Below the pieces are notes generated by a model. It did no database searches and had not been told where the DNA came from. It worked only from the letters and a program-made list of their open reading frames with translations. Below are positions 1 to 10,508 of a stretch of 64,000 nt of DNA, in pieces. Source of the DNA: Rufibacter psychrotolerans (GTDB taxonomy: Bacteria > Bacteroidota > Bacteroidia > Cytophagales > Hymenobacteraceae); assembly GCF_016924645.1 (NCBI RefSeq), contig NZ_JAFFJV010000001.1, forward strand, positions 434,001-498,000, in the 5' to 3' direction. How positions within the stretch are numbered: the stretch's first letter is position 1; every line of letters starts with the position of its first letter. Both the position numbers and the translations under genes were made by a program.

Positions 1-275
1 CCCACGTACGTAAACTGAACCTTGCTTTCAGATTGGTTGGTTTTGAGGGAGTAATTTCCCTCTATATCTGTAGTGGTGCCCACACTGGTGCCCGGAATAA
101 AGATGGACACTCCAATGAGCGGCTCCTTGGTCACTGCATCTTTAATGGTGCCCTTCACCACCGTTGCGGTACTCTGGGCCTGAGTTGGGTTGAAGTTTGC
201 TCCAAAGGCTAGAAAGGCCAAGCAGCAAATAAGTATATGTAAAGGGTTGACATATACATTCTTACTTGAATACAT
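1..275 (-). CDS. Outer-membrane protein N-terminus with carboxypeptidase-regulatory-like domain (partial)
   Basis: Only the first 91 codons lie in the window; the rest runs off the left edge. The start at 275 is followed by a signal peptide with a hydrophobic stretch (LHILICCLAFLAFGA) ending near AQS at residues 33-35. It then enters a CarbopepD_reg-like beta-sandwich (VKGTIKDAVTKEPLIGVSIF, then GTTTDIEGNYSL, then FTYVG). In Bacteroidota this domain heads SusC/RagA TonB-dependent receptors and also DUF5686-type envelope proteins; the visible part cannot tell them apart. The ATG lies inside the 3' end of gtrA (14-nt overlap) with an AGAG just upstream, so translation is probably coupled to gtrA and the gene may belong to the lipid operon. 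Confidence 0.75.
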   Translation of the reverse strand, partial: MYSSKNVYVNPLHILICCLAFLAFGANFNPTQAQSTATVVKGTIKDAVTKEPLIGVSIFIPGTSVGTTTDIEGNYSLKTNQSESKVQFTYV

Positions 276-633
276 ATCTCTTTTGTTGAATGTAATTGTA
301 GAAGAAACCTACCAGCAGGGACACGAAAACCTTAGAAAAGATGTAGTTCAGACCCAGGTAGTGCGTAAAAGCAAACACCCCCGTGGCGTTGAGCAACAGA
401 CTTCCGTTCCATACAATAAAATACTTGGTTGCTTGGGTAGGTAAATGTTTATGAGTAGCATGGAAGACCCAGGTTCTGCTGAGGGTGAAGTGCGTGACTC
501 CGCCGGCAATAGTACCCAGAACTGAAGCGCCTACATACCAGAGCCCTACTAGTTCCACGGTGAGGATCGTCACCAAGAAATCGACTCCCGAGGCTATAAG
601 GGAGGCCGCTTGGGACTTCAGGAAGGTGAGCAT
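262..633 (-). CDS. GtrA family membrane protein
   Basis: A 123-residue protein with four predicted membrane helices and the GtrA hallmarks: a first helix after a short basic N-terminus, then the TFSRTWVF-like stretch (here HFTLSRTWVFHA), and a C-terminal FFYNYIQQKRYVFK ending. GtrA-like proteins are thought to help move lipid-linked (polyprenyl-phosphate) sugars across the inner membrane. The start codon abuts the stop of the upstream pgpA (633/634) and the 3' end overlaps the next gene, so it is inside a tightly packed operon. Here it may serve glycosylation or flipping of an inositol or sugar lipid headgroup; that link is inferred from neighbours only. Confidence 0.88.
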   Translation of the reverse strand: MLTFLKSQAASLIASGVDFLVTILTVELVGLWYVGASVLGTIAGGVTHFTLSRTWVFHATHKHLPTQATKYFIVWNGSLLLNATGVFAFTHYLGLNYIFSKVFVSLLVGFFYNYIQQKRYVFK

Positions 634-1092
634 TTAGAAAAGGTCGAAGTACAGGCAAAGATGTAAGATCACGTTAGCGTAAACTCCGGAAAGCACATCG
701 TCCAGCATCACACCCCAACCACCGGCTAACTTCTCTGTTCTTCTTATGTAAAAGGGTTTCACAATATCAAAAAAACGGAACAAGACCAGCGCCGCCGCCA
801 CGTAGTGAAGCTGAACCGGAACGAACAGGAGACTGATGCACATGCCCGCCACTTCATCTATCACTACTTTTTTGTCGTCTTTGCCCCAGTAGGGTTCCAC
901 TTCCGTGGCAGACCAGACGCCCAGTGCCGTGATCAGGAACGTGACGCCCGCTTGCCAGAAGACAAGCTCATTCCCACCGCCCTGCCACAGATACCAGGCA
1001 ATACAGGTTGCCACAGCCGCAACCGTGCCCCCGCCTTTGCCCACATAGCCTATGCCTAAGCTGGTGGAAATGAGTTTGTGTAGTTGAATCAT
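634..1092 (-). CDS. pgpA: Phosphatidylglycerophosphatase A family protein (PgpA-type lipid phosphatase)
   Basis: 152 residues, the normal PgpA length. It has the family features GIGYVGKGGGTVA near residues 14-26, the acidic VIDEVAGM segment in the middle and FRFFDIVKPFYIRR followed by GVMLDDVLSG towards the C-terminus, with several membrane helices. PgpA dephosphorylates phosphatidylglycerophosphate. In Bacteroides inositol-lipid clusters a PgpA homologue sits beside the myo-inositol-phosphate synthase and is proposed to dephosphorylate an inositol-phosphate lipid. Here it lies 7 nt after the inositol phosphate synthase gene, so the second role is at least as likely. Substrate not decidable from sequence. 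Confidence 0.88.
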   Translation of the reverse strand: MIQLHKLISTSLGIGYVGKGGGTVAAVATCIAWYLWQGGGNELVFWQAGVTFLITALGVWSATEVEPYWGKDDKKVVIDEVAGMCISLLFVPVQLHYVAAALVLFRFFDIVKPFYIRRTEKLAGGWGVMLDDVLSGVYANVILHLCLYFDLF

Positions 1093-1099
1093 AGTATAC

Positions 1100-2425
1100 T
1101 TACAGAGCTTCCACTAAATCCTGGTAGTAATCCAGGCCCAGGTGCGTGATCAGGTCTTCGCCCATCATGTGGCGCAGGGTGTTCTGCAGCTTCATCAATT
1201 GCTTGAAGATGTCGTGCTCCGGTGCCAGGCCCTCGGCGGTCTGCGGCGACTTGTAGTAGAAAGACAGCCACTCCTGGATGCCGCTCATGCCGGCACGCTG
1301 CGCCAGGTCGGTGAACAGGGCAAGGTCAAGCACCAGCGGAGCCGCCAAGATGGAGTCGCGGCACAGGAAGTTGATCTTGATCTGCATTTGGTAACCCAGC
1401 CACCCGAAGATATCGATGTTGTCCCAGCTCTCCTTGTTGTCGCCGTGCGGCGGGTAGTAGTTGATGCGCACCTTATGGTACATCTCACCATACAACTCAG
1501 GATTTGACTCCGGACGGAAGATCTCGTCCAGCACGCTCAGCTTGGACACTTCCTTCGTCTTGAAGTTATCCGGATGGTCCAGCACGTAGCCGTCGCGGTT
1601 CCCCAGGATGTTAGAAGAGAACCAGCCTCTCACCCCCAAGGCGCGGGCGTGCAAACCAGGAGCCAGGATGGTTTTCATCAGCGTCTGGCCGGTTTTGAAG
1701 TCCTTGCCGGAGATGGCGATGCCGTTCTCTCTGGCCAGTTCTACCAGGGCCGGGATGTCCACGGTCAGGTTCGGCGCGCCGTTGGCGAACGGCACCCCGG
1801 ACTTGATGGCCGCATAGGCGTAGATCATGCTCGGGGCGATGGCCGGGTCGTTGTTGAGCAGGCCTTCCTCAAAAGCAGCCACAGATCTGTGTACATCAGA
1901 TTCTTCGATGTAGATCTCGGTGGAGCCGCACCATACCATCACCAGGCGGTCGCAGTCATTCGCTTCTCTGAAGTTCAGGATATCGTCCATCAGCATTTCG
2001 GCCAGCTCCATCTTGTTGGCGCCCTCTTTCACGTGGGTACCGTCCAGGTTGCGGGCGTAGGCTTTGTCAAACACCGCTTTCATAGGAACCAGGGCTTCCA
2101 GCTCGGGTTTGATGGAGTGCAGCAGCATGGGCTCCAGCACCTTGGCGTTCACCGCCGCTTCAAACACGTTGTCTGAGTACACGTCCCAGCCGCCGAATAC
2201 GATATTGTTCAGGTCTGCCAACGGCACGAAATCTTTGATGAGGGGGAAACGGTCATCGGTACGTTTGCCTAACCGGATGCGGCCCATTTGGGTAAGGGAA
2301 CCTACCGGTTGTGAAAAGCCTTTTTTGATAGCTTCCACTCCGGCAATGAGGGTGGTAGCCACCGCTCCCAAACCTGGCATCAGAATTCCTAAACGTCCGT
2401 TCGCGTCTTTTACTTGGTGATCCAT
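1100..2425 (-). CDS. ino1: myo-Inositol-3-phosphate synthase (INO1 family)
   Basis: 441 residues. The N-terminal Rossmann segment (LGILMPGLGAVATTLIAGVE, residues 12-31) and the length match the INO1 family, which converts glucose-6-phosphate to inositol-3-phosphate with NAD as recycled cofactor. Family-like stretches follow, such as VFGGWDVYSDNVFEAA, SMIYAYAAIKSGVPFANGAP and SGKDFKTGQTLMKTILAP, the last being the catalytic Lys region. The start is 27 nt after the epimerase gene's stop, in the same direction. In bacteria outside Actinobacteria this enzyme usually signals inositol-containing lipids; the adjacent sphingolipid genes suggest an inositol-phosphoryl ceramide. No CDP-alcohol phosphatidyltransferase, the expected next enzyme, is visible in the window. 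Confidence 0.93.
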   Translation of the reverse strand: MDHQVKDANGRLGILMPGLGAVATTLIAGVEAIKKGFSQPVGSLTQMGRIRLGKRTDDRFPLIKDFVPLADLNNIVFGGWDVYSDNVFEAAVNAKVLEPMLLHSIKPELEALVPMKAVFDKAYARNLDGTHVKEGANKMELAEMLMDDILNFREANDCDRLVMVWCGSTEIYIEESDVHRSVAAFEEGLLNNDPAIAPSMIYAYAAIKSGVPFANGAPNLTVDIPALVELARENGIAISGKDFKTGQTLMKTILAPGLHARALGVRGWFSSNILGNRDGYVLDHPDNFKTKEVSKLSVLDEIFRPESNPELYGEMYHKVRINYYPPHGDNKESWDNIDIFGWLGYQMQIKINFLCRDSILAAPLVLDLALFTDLAQRAGMSGIQEWLSFYYKSPQTAEGLAPEHDIFKQLMKLQNTLRHMMGEDLITHLGLDYYQDLVEAL

Positions 2426-2452
2426 TTTACTTAGTTAAGGTACATCAATTGT

Positions 2453-3435
2453 TTATAACCACTTATTTACTTTATACCAGTGAAGGGTCTGAAAAAGGCC
2501 TTTTTCAAGATCGTATTCAGGGGTATAATTTAAATCTCTTTGAATGCGAGAGATGCTGCAGTTCCAGTTTTCGGCAATGAGCTCGCTTATCTTTTCCCGG
2601 TTCAAAGCTGGGGTTTTGCTTCCGGCCAGCAGCTCAGACACCGTCGCCATCACTTTGACCAGTCCCAGTGGAAGGTGAAACCGAAGGGCTTTCTTCTGGA
2701 GCGCCTGCTTGGTAAGATCAGCCAGGGCGTAGCGGTCATAGCTTTTCCCATCTGAGATATTGTAGCTCAAGTGGTTTTCTGCCAGGTGCAGGGCCTGCAT
2801 CACCGCCCTGGCCAGGTCTTTCACGTACACAAAGCTCAGCCGCTGCTTCCCTTTGCCTATGTAAGGGTCCAGCCCCTTGCTGATGGTGGAGAACAGAATG
2901 AAAATATCCTTCTCCCGCGGCCCGTACACCGCCGTGGGCCTGAGCACCACCAAAGGGAGTTCTTTCATCCGGGCTAGGTATTGTTCGGCCAGCAGTTTGC
3001 TCTTGCCGTAGTTGGTCACGGGTTTTGCCGAAGTCTCCTCTGTAATGGGTTGGGTCTCCTGGTAGGATACCGGCCCCAGAGCGGCCAGACTGCTGATGAA
3101 GACAAACTTCTTCAGGGGAATCTGGGCTTGTACAGCGGCCAGCGCCAGATTTTGGGTGTACTCTGCGTTTACTTTGTTGTATTCCTGCGCATCTTTCGCT
3201 TTGGTAATGCCAGCGGCATGCACGATGTAGGTATATTGTTTTTCTTCCAGTTCCTGCTGCAGGGCGGCCACACTGGTAAAGTCTAGCTGGGTGTACTGAA
3301 TAGGGAAGGCCTTGAGGTGGTCTACGGCACTGGACGGACGTACGGCCGCAAAGACGTCCAGTCCTGCGTTCACCGCGGCCTCTACCAGGTGATAGCCCAC
3401 AAAGCCACTGGATCCCGTTATCAGTACACGTTCCT

Positions 3436-3439
<4 letters not shown>
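2453..3439 (-). CDS. NAD-dependent epimerase/dehydratase, candidate ceramide reductase (CerR-like)
   Basis: 328 residues, extended SDR fold. The nucleotide motif TGSSGFVG is at residues 9-16, a Ser-containing strand FISSLAALG near 115-122 and the catalytic YGKSK at 144-148 (Tyr144, Lys148). On sequence alone it is a generic sugar-epimerase/3-beta-HSD-type SDR. Its position between the GNAT-type gene and inositol phosphate synthase, four genes after an ACP and two after serine palmitoyltransferase, matches the bacterial ceramide route known from Caulobacter. There an epimerase-family enzyme (CerR) reduces the 3-oxo group after N-acylation. The start overlaps the stop of the upstream gene by 4 nt (ATGA), implying coupled translation. 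The specific function is inferred from context. Confidence 0.8.
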
Positions 3440-5785
<2,346 letters not shown>

Positions 5786-5852
5786 TTACAATCTCTTTTA
5801 ATTGCCGCAAGTGCAGATTTTCATCTATCCGGTGCTTGGCAGAAGCGCCGGC

Positions 5853-5860
5853 GAAAGGTA
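5853..5860 (-). promoter_or_regulatory. Putative -7 promoter box of spt operon
   Basis: Read on the minus strand this is TACCTTTC, one base from the Bacteroidota -7 consensus TAnnTTTG. It lies 68 bp upstream of the spt start. Candidate MarR operator 1 begins 12 bp further upstream, where the -33 contact of RNA polymerase would fall. Confidence 0.45.
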
Positions 5861-5872
5861 GTGCTATAATTG

Positions 5873-5887
5873 GTTGACGCGGTCAAC
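5873..5887. promoter_or_regulatory. Candidate MarR operator 1 (spt promoter)
   Basis: Perfect inverted repeat GTTGAC-GCG-GTCAAC. It shares the pattern GTTGA-N5-TCAAC with two other sites flanking marR and lies just upstream of the spt -7 box, so binding should block spt transcription. Confidence 0.65.
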
Positions 5888-5904
5888 TATCTGATCTTTA
5901 GATG

Positions 5905-5919
5905 GTTGATACGGTCAAC
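5905..5919. promoter_or_regulatory. Candidate MarR operator 2 (spt promoter)
   Basis: GTTGATACGGTCAAC, again GTTGA-N5-TCAAC. Its start is 32 bp from that of operator 1, about three helical turns, so two dimers could bind the same face. It sits between the marR stop codon and the spt promoter. Confidence 0.62.
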
Positions 5920-5936
5920 TAAATGTATAAAAAATT

Positions 5937-6359
5937 TTAAATTTTATGTCTTAAATGCAAGGCAACTTTAACAAAAGTATCTACTTCTTCTTTGGTTAAC
6001 CCCTCCTGCAGTCTGGTGTTGACCCGGTGCTCTATTTGCAGGGACTTCTTCAGGAGAGACCTGCCCAGTGGCGTGAGATACAAAGTCTTTTTCCTTCTGT
6101 CGCAGGTGTCGCCGGTTCGTTCTACCAGTTGCTTTTCCTCCAGGGCGGCAATCACCCGCAGTACCGCTGATTTGTCAATCTTGACAATGTCGGCCAGGTC
6201 TTGCTGAATGAGTTTGTTGTTCTTAGACAGGATGTTCAGGAAAACGAAATGCTGGTAGGTAAGGTCCAGGCCCGAGTTCTCAAACTCCTTCTCCACTGCC
6301 TTGCCCAGCACCAGTCCGGTGCGGGCTATCAGTAAGCCAAGATGCGCTGCCTCGTTCAT
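5937..6359 (-). CDS. MarR family transcriptional regulator
   Basis: 140 residues with the MarR winged-helix layout: N-terminal dimerisation helices, then HTH LIQQDLADIVKIDKSAVLRVIAALEEKQLVERTGD (about residues 55-88) and the wing DRRKKTLYLTPLG (about 89-101), followed by C-terminal dimer helices. It is transcribed toward spt from 151 bp upstream. Copies of GTTGA-N5-TCAAC lie both in its own promoter (6396-6414) and between it and spt (two copies), the usual arrangement for an autorepressing local regulator. MarR proteins commonly respond to small lipophilic or aromatic ligands, so a lipid intermediate or acyl thioester is a reasonable but unproven effector. Confidence 0.92.
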   Translation of the reverse strand: MNEAAHLGLLIARTGLVLGKAVEKEFENSGLDLTYQHFVFLNILSKNNKLIQQDLADIVKIDKSAVLRVIAALEEKQLVERTGDTCDRRKKTLYLTPLGRSLLKKSLQIEHRVNTRLQEGLTKEEVDTFVKVALHLRHKI

Positions 6360-6395
6360 TGCCTTAGGGTTTTACCTCTGCAAAGTAGCAGAAAC

Positions 6396-6414
6396 TAGTT
6401 GACACTATCAACTA
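6396..6414. promoter_or_regulatory. Candidate MarR operator 3 (marR autoregulation)
   Basis: TAGTTGACACTATCAACTA: perfect 7-bp arms TAGTTGA/TCAACTA around CACTA, containing the GTTGA-N5-TCAAC core. It lies 7 bp upstream of the marR -7-like box, mirroring the arrangement at spt. Confidence 0.68.
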
Positions 6415-6628
6415 ATCTACGGTATACTGAATGATAGTGTTCACGGGTTGAAAAAGCTGATTTTGAAAAGTTTAGAGGCCGGCTGTCTGGACTGCGCCAA
6501 CTGCTCGCCCCAGGGTTCATGGAAATGGGGGCGGATGACCATCTCGCGGTCTTCCTAAACGGTGGCAGGACCGCTCAGGCCGGGCAGTTGGGTTTGAAGA
6601 GGCCAGCAGGGAAAGTAAGTAGGTGCCG

Positions 6629-6670
6629 CCTGTTTCGCGGCCGTTTTCCAGAAAAGGGAGCCAAAACGGC
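6629..6670. repeat. Family A palindromic repeat
   Basis: Left half ends GCGGCCGTTTT, loop CCAG, right half AAAAGGGAGCCAAAACGGC. Imperfect copy downstream of the ACP gene. Confidence 0.6.
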
Positions 6671-6695
6671 TTTAAGGCTGAGAGTTTGTCCTGAC

Positions 6696-6739
6696 GGGTG
6701 TCTTGGGGCTGTCTTGGGCAAAACGGCCCCAAAACACCC
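6696..6739. repeat. Family A palindromic repeat
   Basis: Arms GGGTGTCTTGGGGC and GCCCCAAAACACCC pair with one mismatch around CTGTCTTGGGCAAAAC. It lies 32 bp past the ACP stop and may double as its transcription terminator. Confidence 0.7.
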
Positions 6740-6771
6740 GGTTCAGGTCTGGTGCTGGCGGGGAGGGCCCT

Positions 6772-7023
6772 TTAGTTCTTGGTCTGGCTGGAAACGTACT
6801 CCACAAAGTCGCCCACGGTGTTGAACGGCACCTCGTCTGGGATCACAATCTTGAAGTTCTTCTCCAGTTCCCAGATAATGTCTACCACGTCAACGGTGTC
6901 AAACCCCAGCTCTTTGCTCAGGTTGGAAGAAGTGCGCAGCCGTGACGGCCTGATTTCTTTTACTTTGCTGATGATTTTGACCACCCTCTGTGAGATGGAA
7001 GGTACTGGTAAAGCAGGTATCAT
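6772..7023 (-). CDS. Acyl carrier protein with Thr at the phosphopantetheine site
   Basis: 83 residues, small and acidic in its second half, with the three-helix ACP pattern: SNLSKELGFDTVDVVDIIWE (residues 33-52) aligns with the canonical helix-II motif LGaDSLDxVE, then VIPDEVPFNTVGDFVEYV (60-77). The residue that should be the 4'-phosphopantetheine Ser is Thr43 (codon ACC on the minus strand, 6897-6895). This either needs a tolerant phosphopantetheinyl transferase or means the protein works without the prosthetic group. An ACP beside spt is part of the ceramide cluster of Caulobacter, so it may supply or present the acyl chain. It is 412 bp upstream of marR, probably in a separate transcript. 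Confidence 0.85.
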   Translation of the reverse strand: MIPALPVPSISQRVVKIISKVKEIRPSRLRTSSNLSKELGFDTVDVVDIIWELEKNFKIVIPDEVPFNTVGDFVEYVSSQTKN

Positions 7024-7110
7024 AAAGTTGGTAAACGTCTTTCTATAAAGGATCAGGTACTAGTGGTTAGGTGGCCTTTTCTGGCAAACCCCCGGCTAAA
7101 AACAGAGGCT

Positions 7111-7157
7111 CTGCCGGTTTTTGGGGTGTTTTGGTGAAAAGGGACGCAAAATTACCC
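7111..7157. repeat. Family A palindromic repeat (degenerate)
   Basis: CCGGTTTTTGGGGTGTTTTG, then TGAAAAGGGACGCAAAAT; the halves pair poorly but keep the family layout. In the gap between the RND permease and ACP genes. Confidence 0.45.
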
Positions 7158-7206
7158 ATTGTGCGCCTTAGTGCAAAAGGGGAAACAGTATCATTGATGA
7201 AAGTGA

Positions 7207-7232
7207 TAAAAGCGGGCGCAATATGCGCCCGC
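7207..7232 (-). terminator. Rho-independent terminator of the RND operon
   Basis: Perfect 8-bp stem GCGGGCGC/GCGCCCGC (7212-7219 and 7225-7232), loop of five, followed on the minus strand by TTTTATC. It lies 50 bp past the permease stop codon. Confidence 0.8.
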
Positions 7233-7281
7233 CTTTGTTCATCATTCACTATTCAATTATTGGTACTTTGGATTAGGTTCT

Positions 7282-10200
7282 TTACACCAGGGCCGGGTGG
7301 CCGTGCTGCTCTTTCTTGGATTCCAGTTCGGCGGTCTCGCGCTCCAGTTCCTCGGCGGTCTTGTCTACCAGGACAATCTCGGTCTGCTTGTCCAGGCCAA
7401 ACTTGGCCAGCACGCGGTCAAACAGGTAGTAAATCACCGGTACCACAATCAGGGTCAGGAACATGGACGAGCTCAGACCGCCAATCAGGGCCCAGGCCAG
7501 GCCGTTCTTGGTGGCGGCCACTGAGCCACCGGCCAACGCGATCGGTAACATACCAATCACCATGGCCAGGGTGGTCATCAGGATCGGGCGGAAACGAATC
7601 CGCACGGCTTCCACCAGGGCGTCTTTCACGTGGTGTCCTTCCTTCTTCATCTGGTTGGTAAAGTCTACCACCATAATGGCGTTCTTGGCTACCAGACCAA
7701 TCATCATGATAATACCCAGAATGGAGAAGATACTCAATGACTGGGCGGCCAGGGCCAGGGCCAGCAAGGCTCCAATGATGGCGAGCGGAATGGAGAACAA
7801 GACCACCAGCGGATACACGTAGGAGTCATACAGGGCCACCATGATCAGGTACACGAAGATGATGGAGGCCAGCAAGGCAATCCCCAGCGTACCGAACCCT
7901 TCAGACTGGTTCTTCAGGTCACCGGCGTAGTCAACGGTCACGCCGTTGGGCACTCTGATCTCGGCCATCTTGGCCTGAATGTCAGCCCCCACGGAACCGG
8001 ACGGACGCCCGATAACCTGCGAGTTCACGTTCAGGGAGGTCACGCGGTTGGTACGCTCCAGCTGCGACGGACCGGTAGACTGCTTAATGTCAGCGAACTG
8101 ACCCAGCCGCACTACCTTGCCTTCGTTGTTGATGAAAGACAGGTTGGCAATGTCGGTCACGTTGCGGCGGTCAAACTCATCCAGACGGATGTTGATGTCG
8201 TAGTCCTCGGTGCCCGAGCGGAAAGTTGCGTCGGTGTTTCCGGAGAAGGCCATCTGCATGCCGGCGCCCACGCTTTCCAGAGACAAGCCTACGCTCGCCA
8301 TCTTGTCGCGGTCCACCACTACCTCAATCTCGGGGTTACCGCCTTCCACAGACACTTCCACGTCAACGGTTCCTTCCACGCCTTCCACCAGTTTGGTAAC
8401 CTGGTTAGAGAAGGTAATGAGGGTGTCCAGGTTAGGGCCAGAGAGCACCACCTGGATAGGCGCCTGGGCGTTCCCCACCAGACCTACCGGTACCGGCGTT
8501 ACCTCCACGTTGGGCAGTTTGCTCTCAATGTCTGCTTTGGCCCGTCGGCTAAACTCCTGCGTGCTGAAGGCGCGTTCCTTCACGTCTACCAGGGCTACGG
8601 TAAGCTCAGACTGGTAAGCCGAGGTCTGGCCCTGCTGCGAGGAGGCGGTGGTACCCACGGTGGTAAACACCCGGGTAACCTCCGGAATACCGCGCAGGTA
8701 TTCTTCCACCTGCTTGGTGGCGAAGTTGGTCTGCTCCACGGTGGCATTTTTGGGCAGTTCCAGCTGCAAGCTCACCTCGCCGCGGTCACCCGCCGGAATA
8801 AACTCGTTCCCGATGAAGCCGAACGGCACCAGCATAAACGAGGCAACCAGTAACACAAACGTGGCCGCAATGGTGATGAACTTGTGGTTGAAGGCCCATC
8901 TCAAGGCGCCGGTGAAGCCTTCAATGATTCTGTCCAGCAGGCGCTCAAACCACAGGATAAAGCGCCCGAACAGGTTCTTGTCAGACACGTGCTCCAGCTT
9001 GGAGAAGCGGCTGGCCAGGAGCGGAATCAGGGTAAAGGCCACGAACAGCGAGATCATGGTGGCAATGGCCACTACCACGGCAAACTGCCGCAGGATGTCA
9101 GACACCAGACCGGAAGACAGGGCAATAGGAATGAACACCACCACAATTACCAGGGTAATGGAGGTAACGGTGGCACTGATTTCCCGGATACCGTCATACG
9201 CTGCCTGGGCCGGGTTCTTGCCCATTTCCATGTGGCGGTAAATGTTCTCAATCACCACAATGGCGTCGTCTACCAGAATACCTACCACCAGCGAGAGCGC
9301 CAGCAAAGACATCAGGTTCAGGGAGTAACCCAGCAGGAACATGGCAATGAACGTGGCAATCAAGGATGCCGGGATAGACACCATTACAATGACCGCGTTG
9401 CGCAGCGAGTGCAGGAACAGCAGCATTACCGCCGCCACCAGGAACACCGCAATCACCAGGTCGTGGATCACGGAGTCAGCCGCTTCCAGGGTAAAGTCTG
9501 AGGAGTCTGTGGCGATGTTGAATTTCAGGCCTTCCTTGGCGTAGGTCTGCTCCAGTTTGGCCAGGGCGGCCTTGGTCTGGGCACTTACCTCCACGGCGTT
9601 GGCATCTGACTGCTTCTGGATGGTGATCCCCACTGACGGTTTGGAGTTGATACGGCTCAACACGTCCACGTCTTTCTGGGTGTCCTGCACCTCGGCCAGG
9701 TCAGACAACCGCACCACGCCGTTCTGGTCGTCTCTGATGACCAGGTTGCGCAGTTGGTTCAGGTCCTGGTACTTACCGGCCAACCGCAGCTGGGTCTGTC
9801 CGTTCTCGTTCTTGATTCTACCGGTAGGGAAGTCCAGGTTGGAGTTCCTGATCTTCTGCTGCACCTGCAGGATGGAGATGCCGTAGGCTTCCAGCTTCTG
9901 CGCCTGAATGTTCACCTTGATCTCGCGCTCAGAACCACCCAGAATCTTGATCTGGGCCATACCGGGCACGCGGGACAGCTCGGGCTTGATTTTGTTGTCA
10001 ATCAGGTCGAAGAATTCAGTGGCCGGCATGTTGGCCGTGGCCCCCATCTTGATGATGGGCAAGTCGTCAAAGTCAAACTTGTTCAGAGTGGGCGGGTCCG
10101 CGTCTTCGGGCAACTGGGCCAGAATGGTGTTGATCTTCCGCTGGGCGTCCTGCAAGCTCAGGTCCACGTCGGTGCCCTGGTTCAGCTGCACCGTAATAAT

Positions 10201-10467
10201 GGAGAAACTCTCCAGCGAGGTTCCTTTCATCTCCTTCACGTTCTCCAGAGAGGAGAGCACATCTTCAATCTCCTTGGTCACCGAGTTCTCCACCTCGTTG
10301 GGCGAAGCACCGGGGTACAGGGTGGTCACCGTCAACACGGGCGGGCTGAACTTAGGCAGCAACTCGTAGTTGAGCGATTGGTAGGAGACAATCCCCAGCA
10401 GGGTGAGTACGGTAAAGACCACCACCACCAAGGTTGACCGCTGTATGGATAATTTGGTTATATTCAT
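7282..10467 (-). CDS. RND efflux transporter permease (AcrB-like)
   Basis: 1061 residues, normal for an inner-membrane RND pump. After the first helix (residues about 12-28) come the porter loop segment SPPVLTVTTLYPGASPNEVE (41-60) and the core TM4 motif LVVGILVDDAIVVIEN, with Asp400-Asp401 as the proton-relay pair. The second half repeats the fold, with IMMIGLVAKNAIMVVDF near the matching helix. It drives drug, lipid or metabolite export by proton antiport together with the adaptor and TolC encoded immediately upstream (permease start 41 nt after the adaptor stop). Substrate unknown. The C-terminal tail is charged and Glu/Lys-rich (TAEELERETAELESKKE). Confidence 0.95.
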   Translation of the reverse strand: MNITKLSIQRSTLVVVVFTVLTLLGIVSYQSLNYELLPKFSPPVLTVTTLYPGASPNEVENSVTKEIEDVLSSLENVKEMKGTSLESFSIITVQLNQGTDVDLSLQDAQRKINTILAQLPEDADPPTLNKFDFDDLPIIKMGATANMPATEFFDLIDNKIKPELSRVPGMAQIKILGGSEREIKVNIQAQKLEAYGISILQVQQKIRNSNLDFPTGRIKNENGQTQLRLAGKYQDLNQLRNLVIRDDQNGVVRLSDLAEVQDTQKDVDVLSRINSKPSVGITIQKQSDANAVEVSAQTKAALAKLEQTYAKEGLKFNIATDSSDFTLEAADSVIHDLVIAVFLVAAVMLLFLHSLRNAVIVMVSIPASLIATFIAMFLLGYSLNLMSLLALSLVVGILVDDAIVVIENIYRHMEMGKNPAQAAYDGIREISATVTSITLVIVVVFIPIALSSGLVSDILRQFAVVVAIATMISLFVAFTLIPLLASRFSKLEHVSDKNLFGRFILWFERLLDRIIEGFTGALRWAFNHKFITIAATFVLLVASFMLVPFGFIGNEFIPAGDRGEVSLQLELPKNATVEQTNFATKQVEEYLRGIPEVTRVFTTVGTTASSQQGQTSAYQSELTVALVDVKERAFSTQEFSRRAKADIESKLPNVEVTPVPVGLVGNAQAPIQVVLSGPNLDTLITFSNQVTKLVEGVEGTVDVEVSVEGGNPEIEVVVDRDKMASVGLSLESVGAGMQMAFSGNTDATFRSGTEDYDINIRLDEFDRRNVTDIANLSFINNEGKVVRLGQFADIKQSTGPSQLERTNRVTSLNVNSQVIGRPSGSVGADIQAKMAEIRVPNGVTVDYAGDLKNQSEGFGTLGIALLASIIFVYLIMVALYDSYVYPLVVLFSIPLAIIGALLALALAAQSLSIFSILGIIMMIGLVAKNAIMVVDFTNQMKKEGHHVKDALVEAVRIRFRPILMTTLAMVIGMLPIALAGGSVAATKNGLAWALIGGLSSSMFLTLIVVPVIYYLFDRVLAKFGLDKQTEIVLVDKTAEELERETAELESKKEQHGHPALV

Positions 10468-10508
10468 TTTCTAAACTTCTTCTGAATAAGAAAAGCTACT
10501 TGTCTTTA

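Larger units (their letters stand above)
6360..6771. other. Intergenic region with marR promoter and two palindromic repeats
   Basis: No credible gene. The marR-proximal end holds a -7-like box (6381-6388, minus strand CTACTTTG) and an operator. The ACP-proximal end holds two family A repeats (6629-6670 and 6696-6739). Short open frames here overlap the repeats and look non-coding. Confidence 0.7.

Noticed and set aside
6519-6824. Open frame of about 100 codons upstream of marR on the plus strand
   Set aside because: It overlaps the ACP gene's 3' end and both repeats and has random-looking composition.
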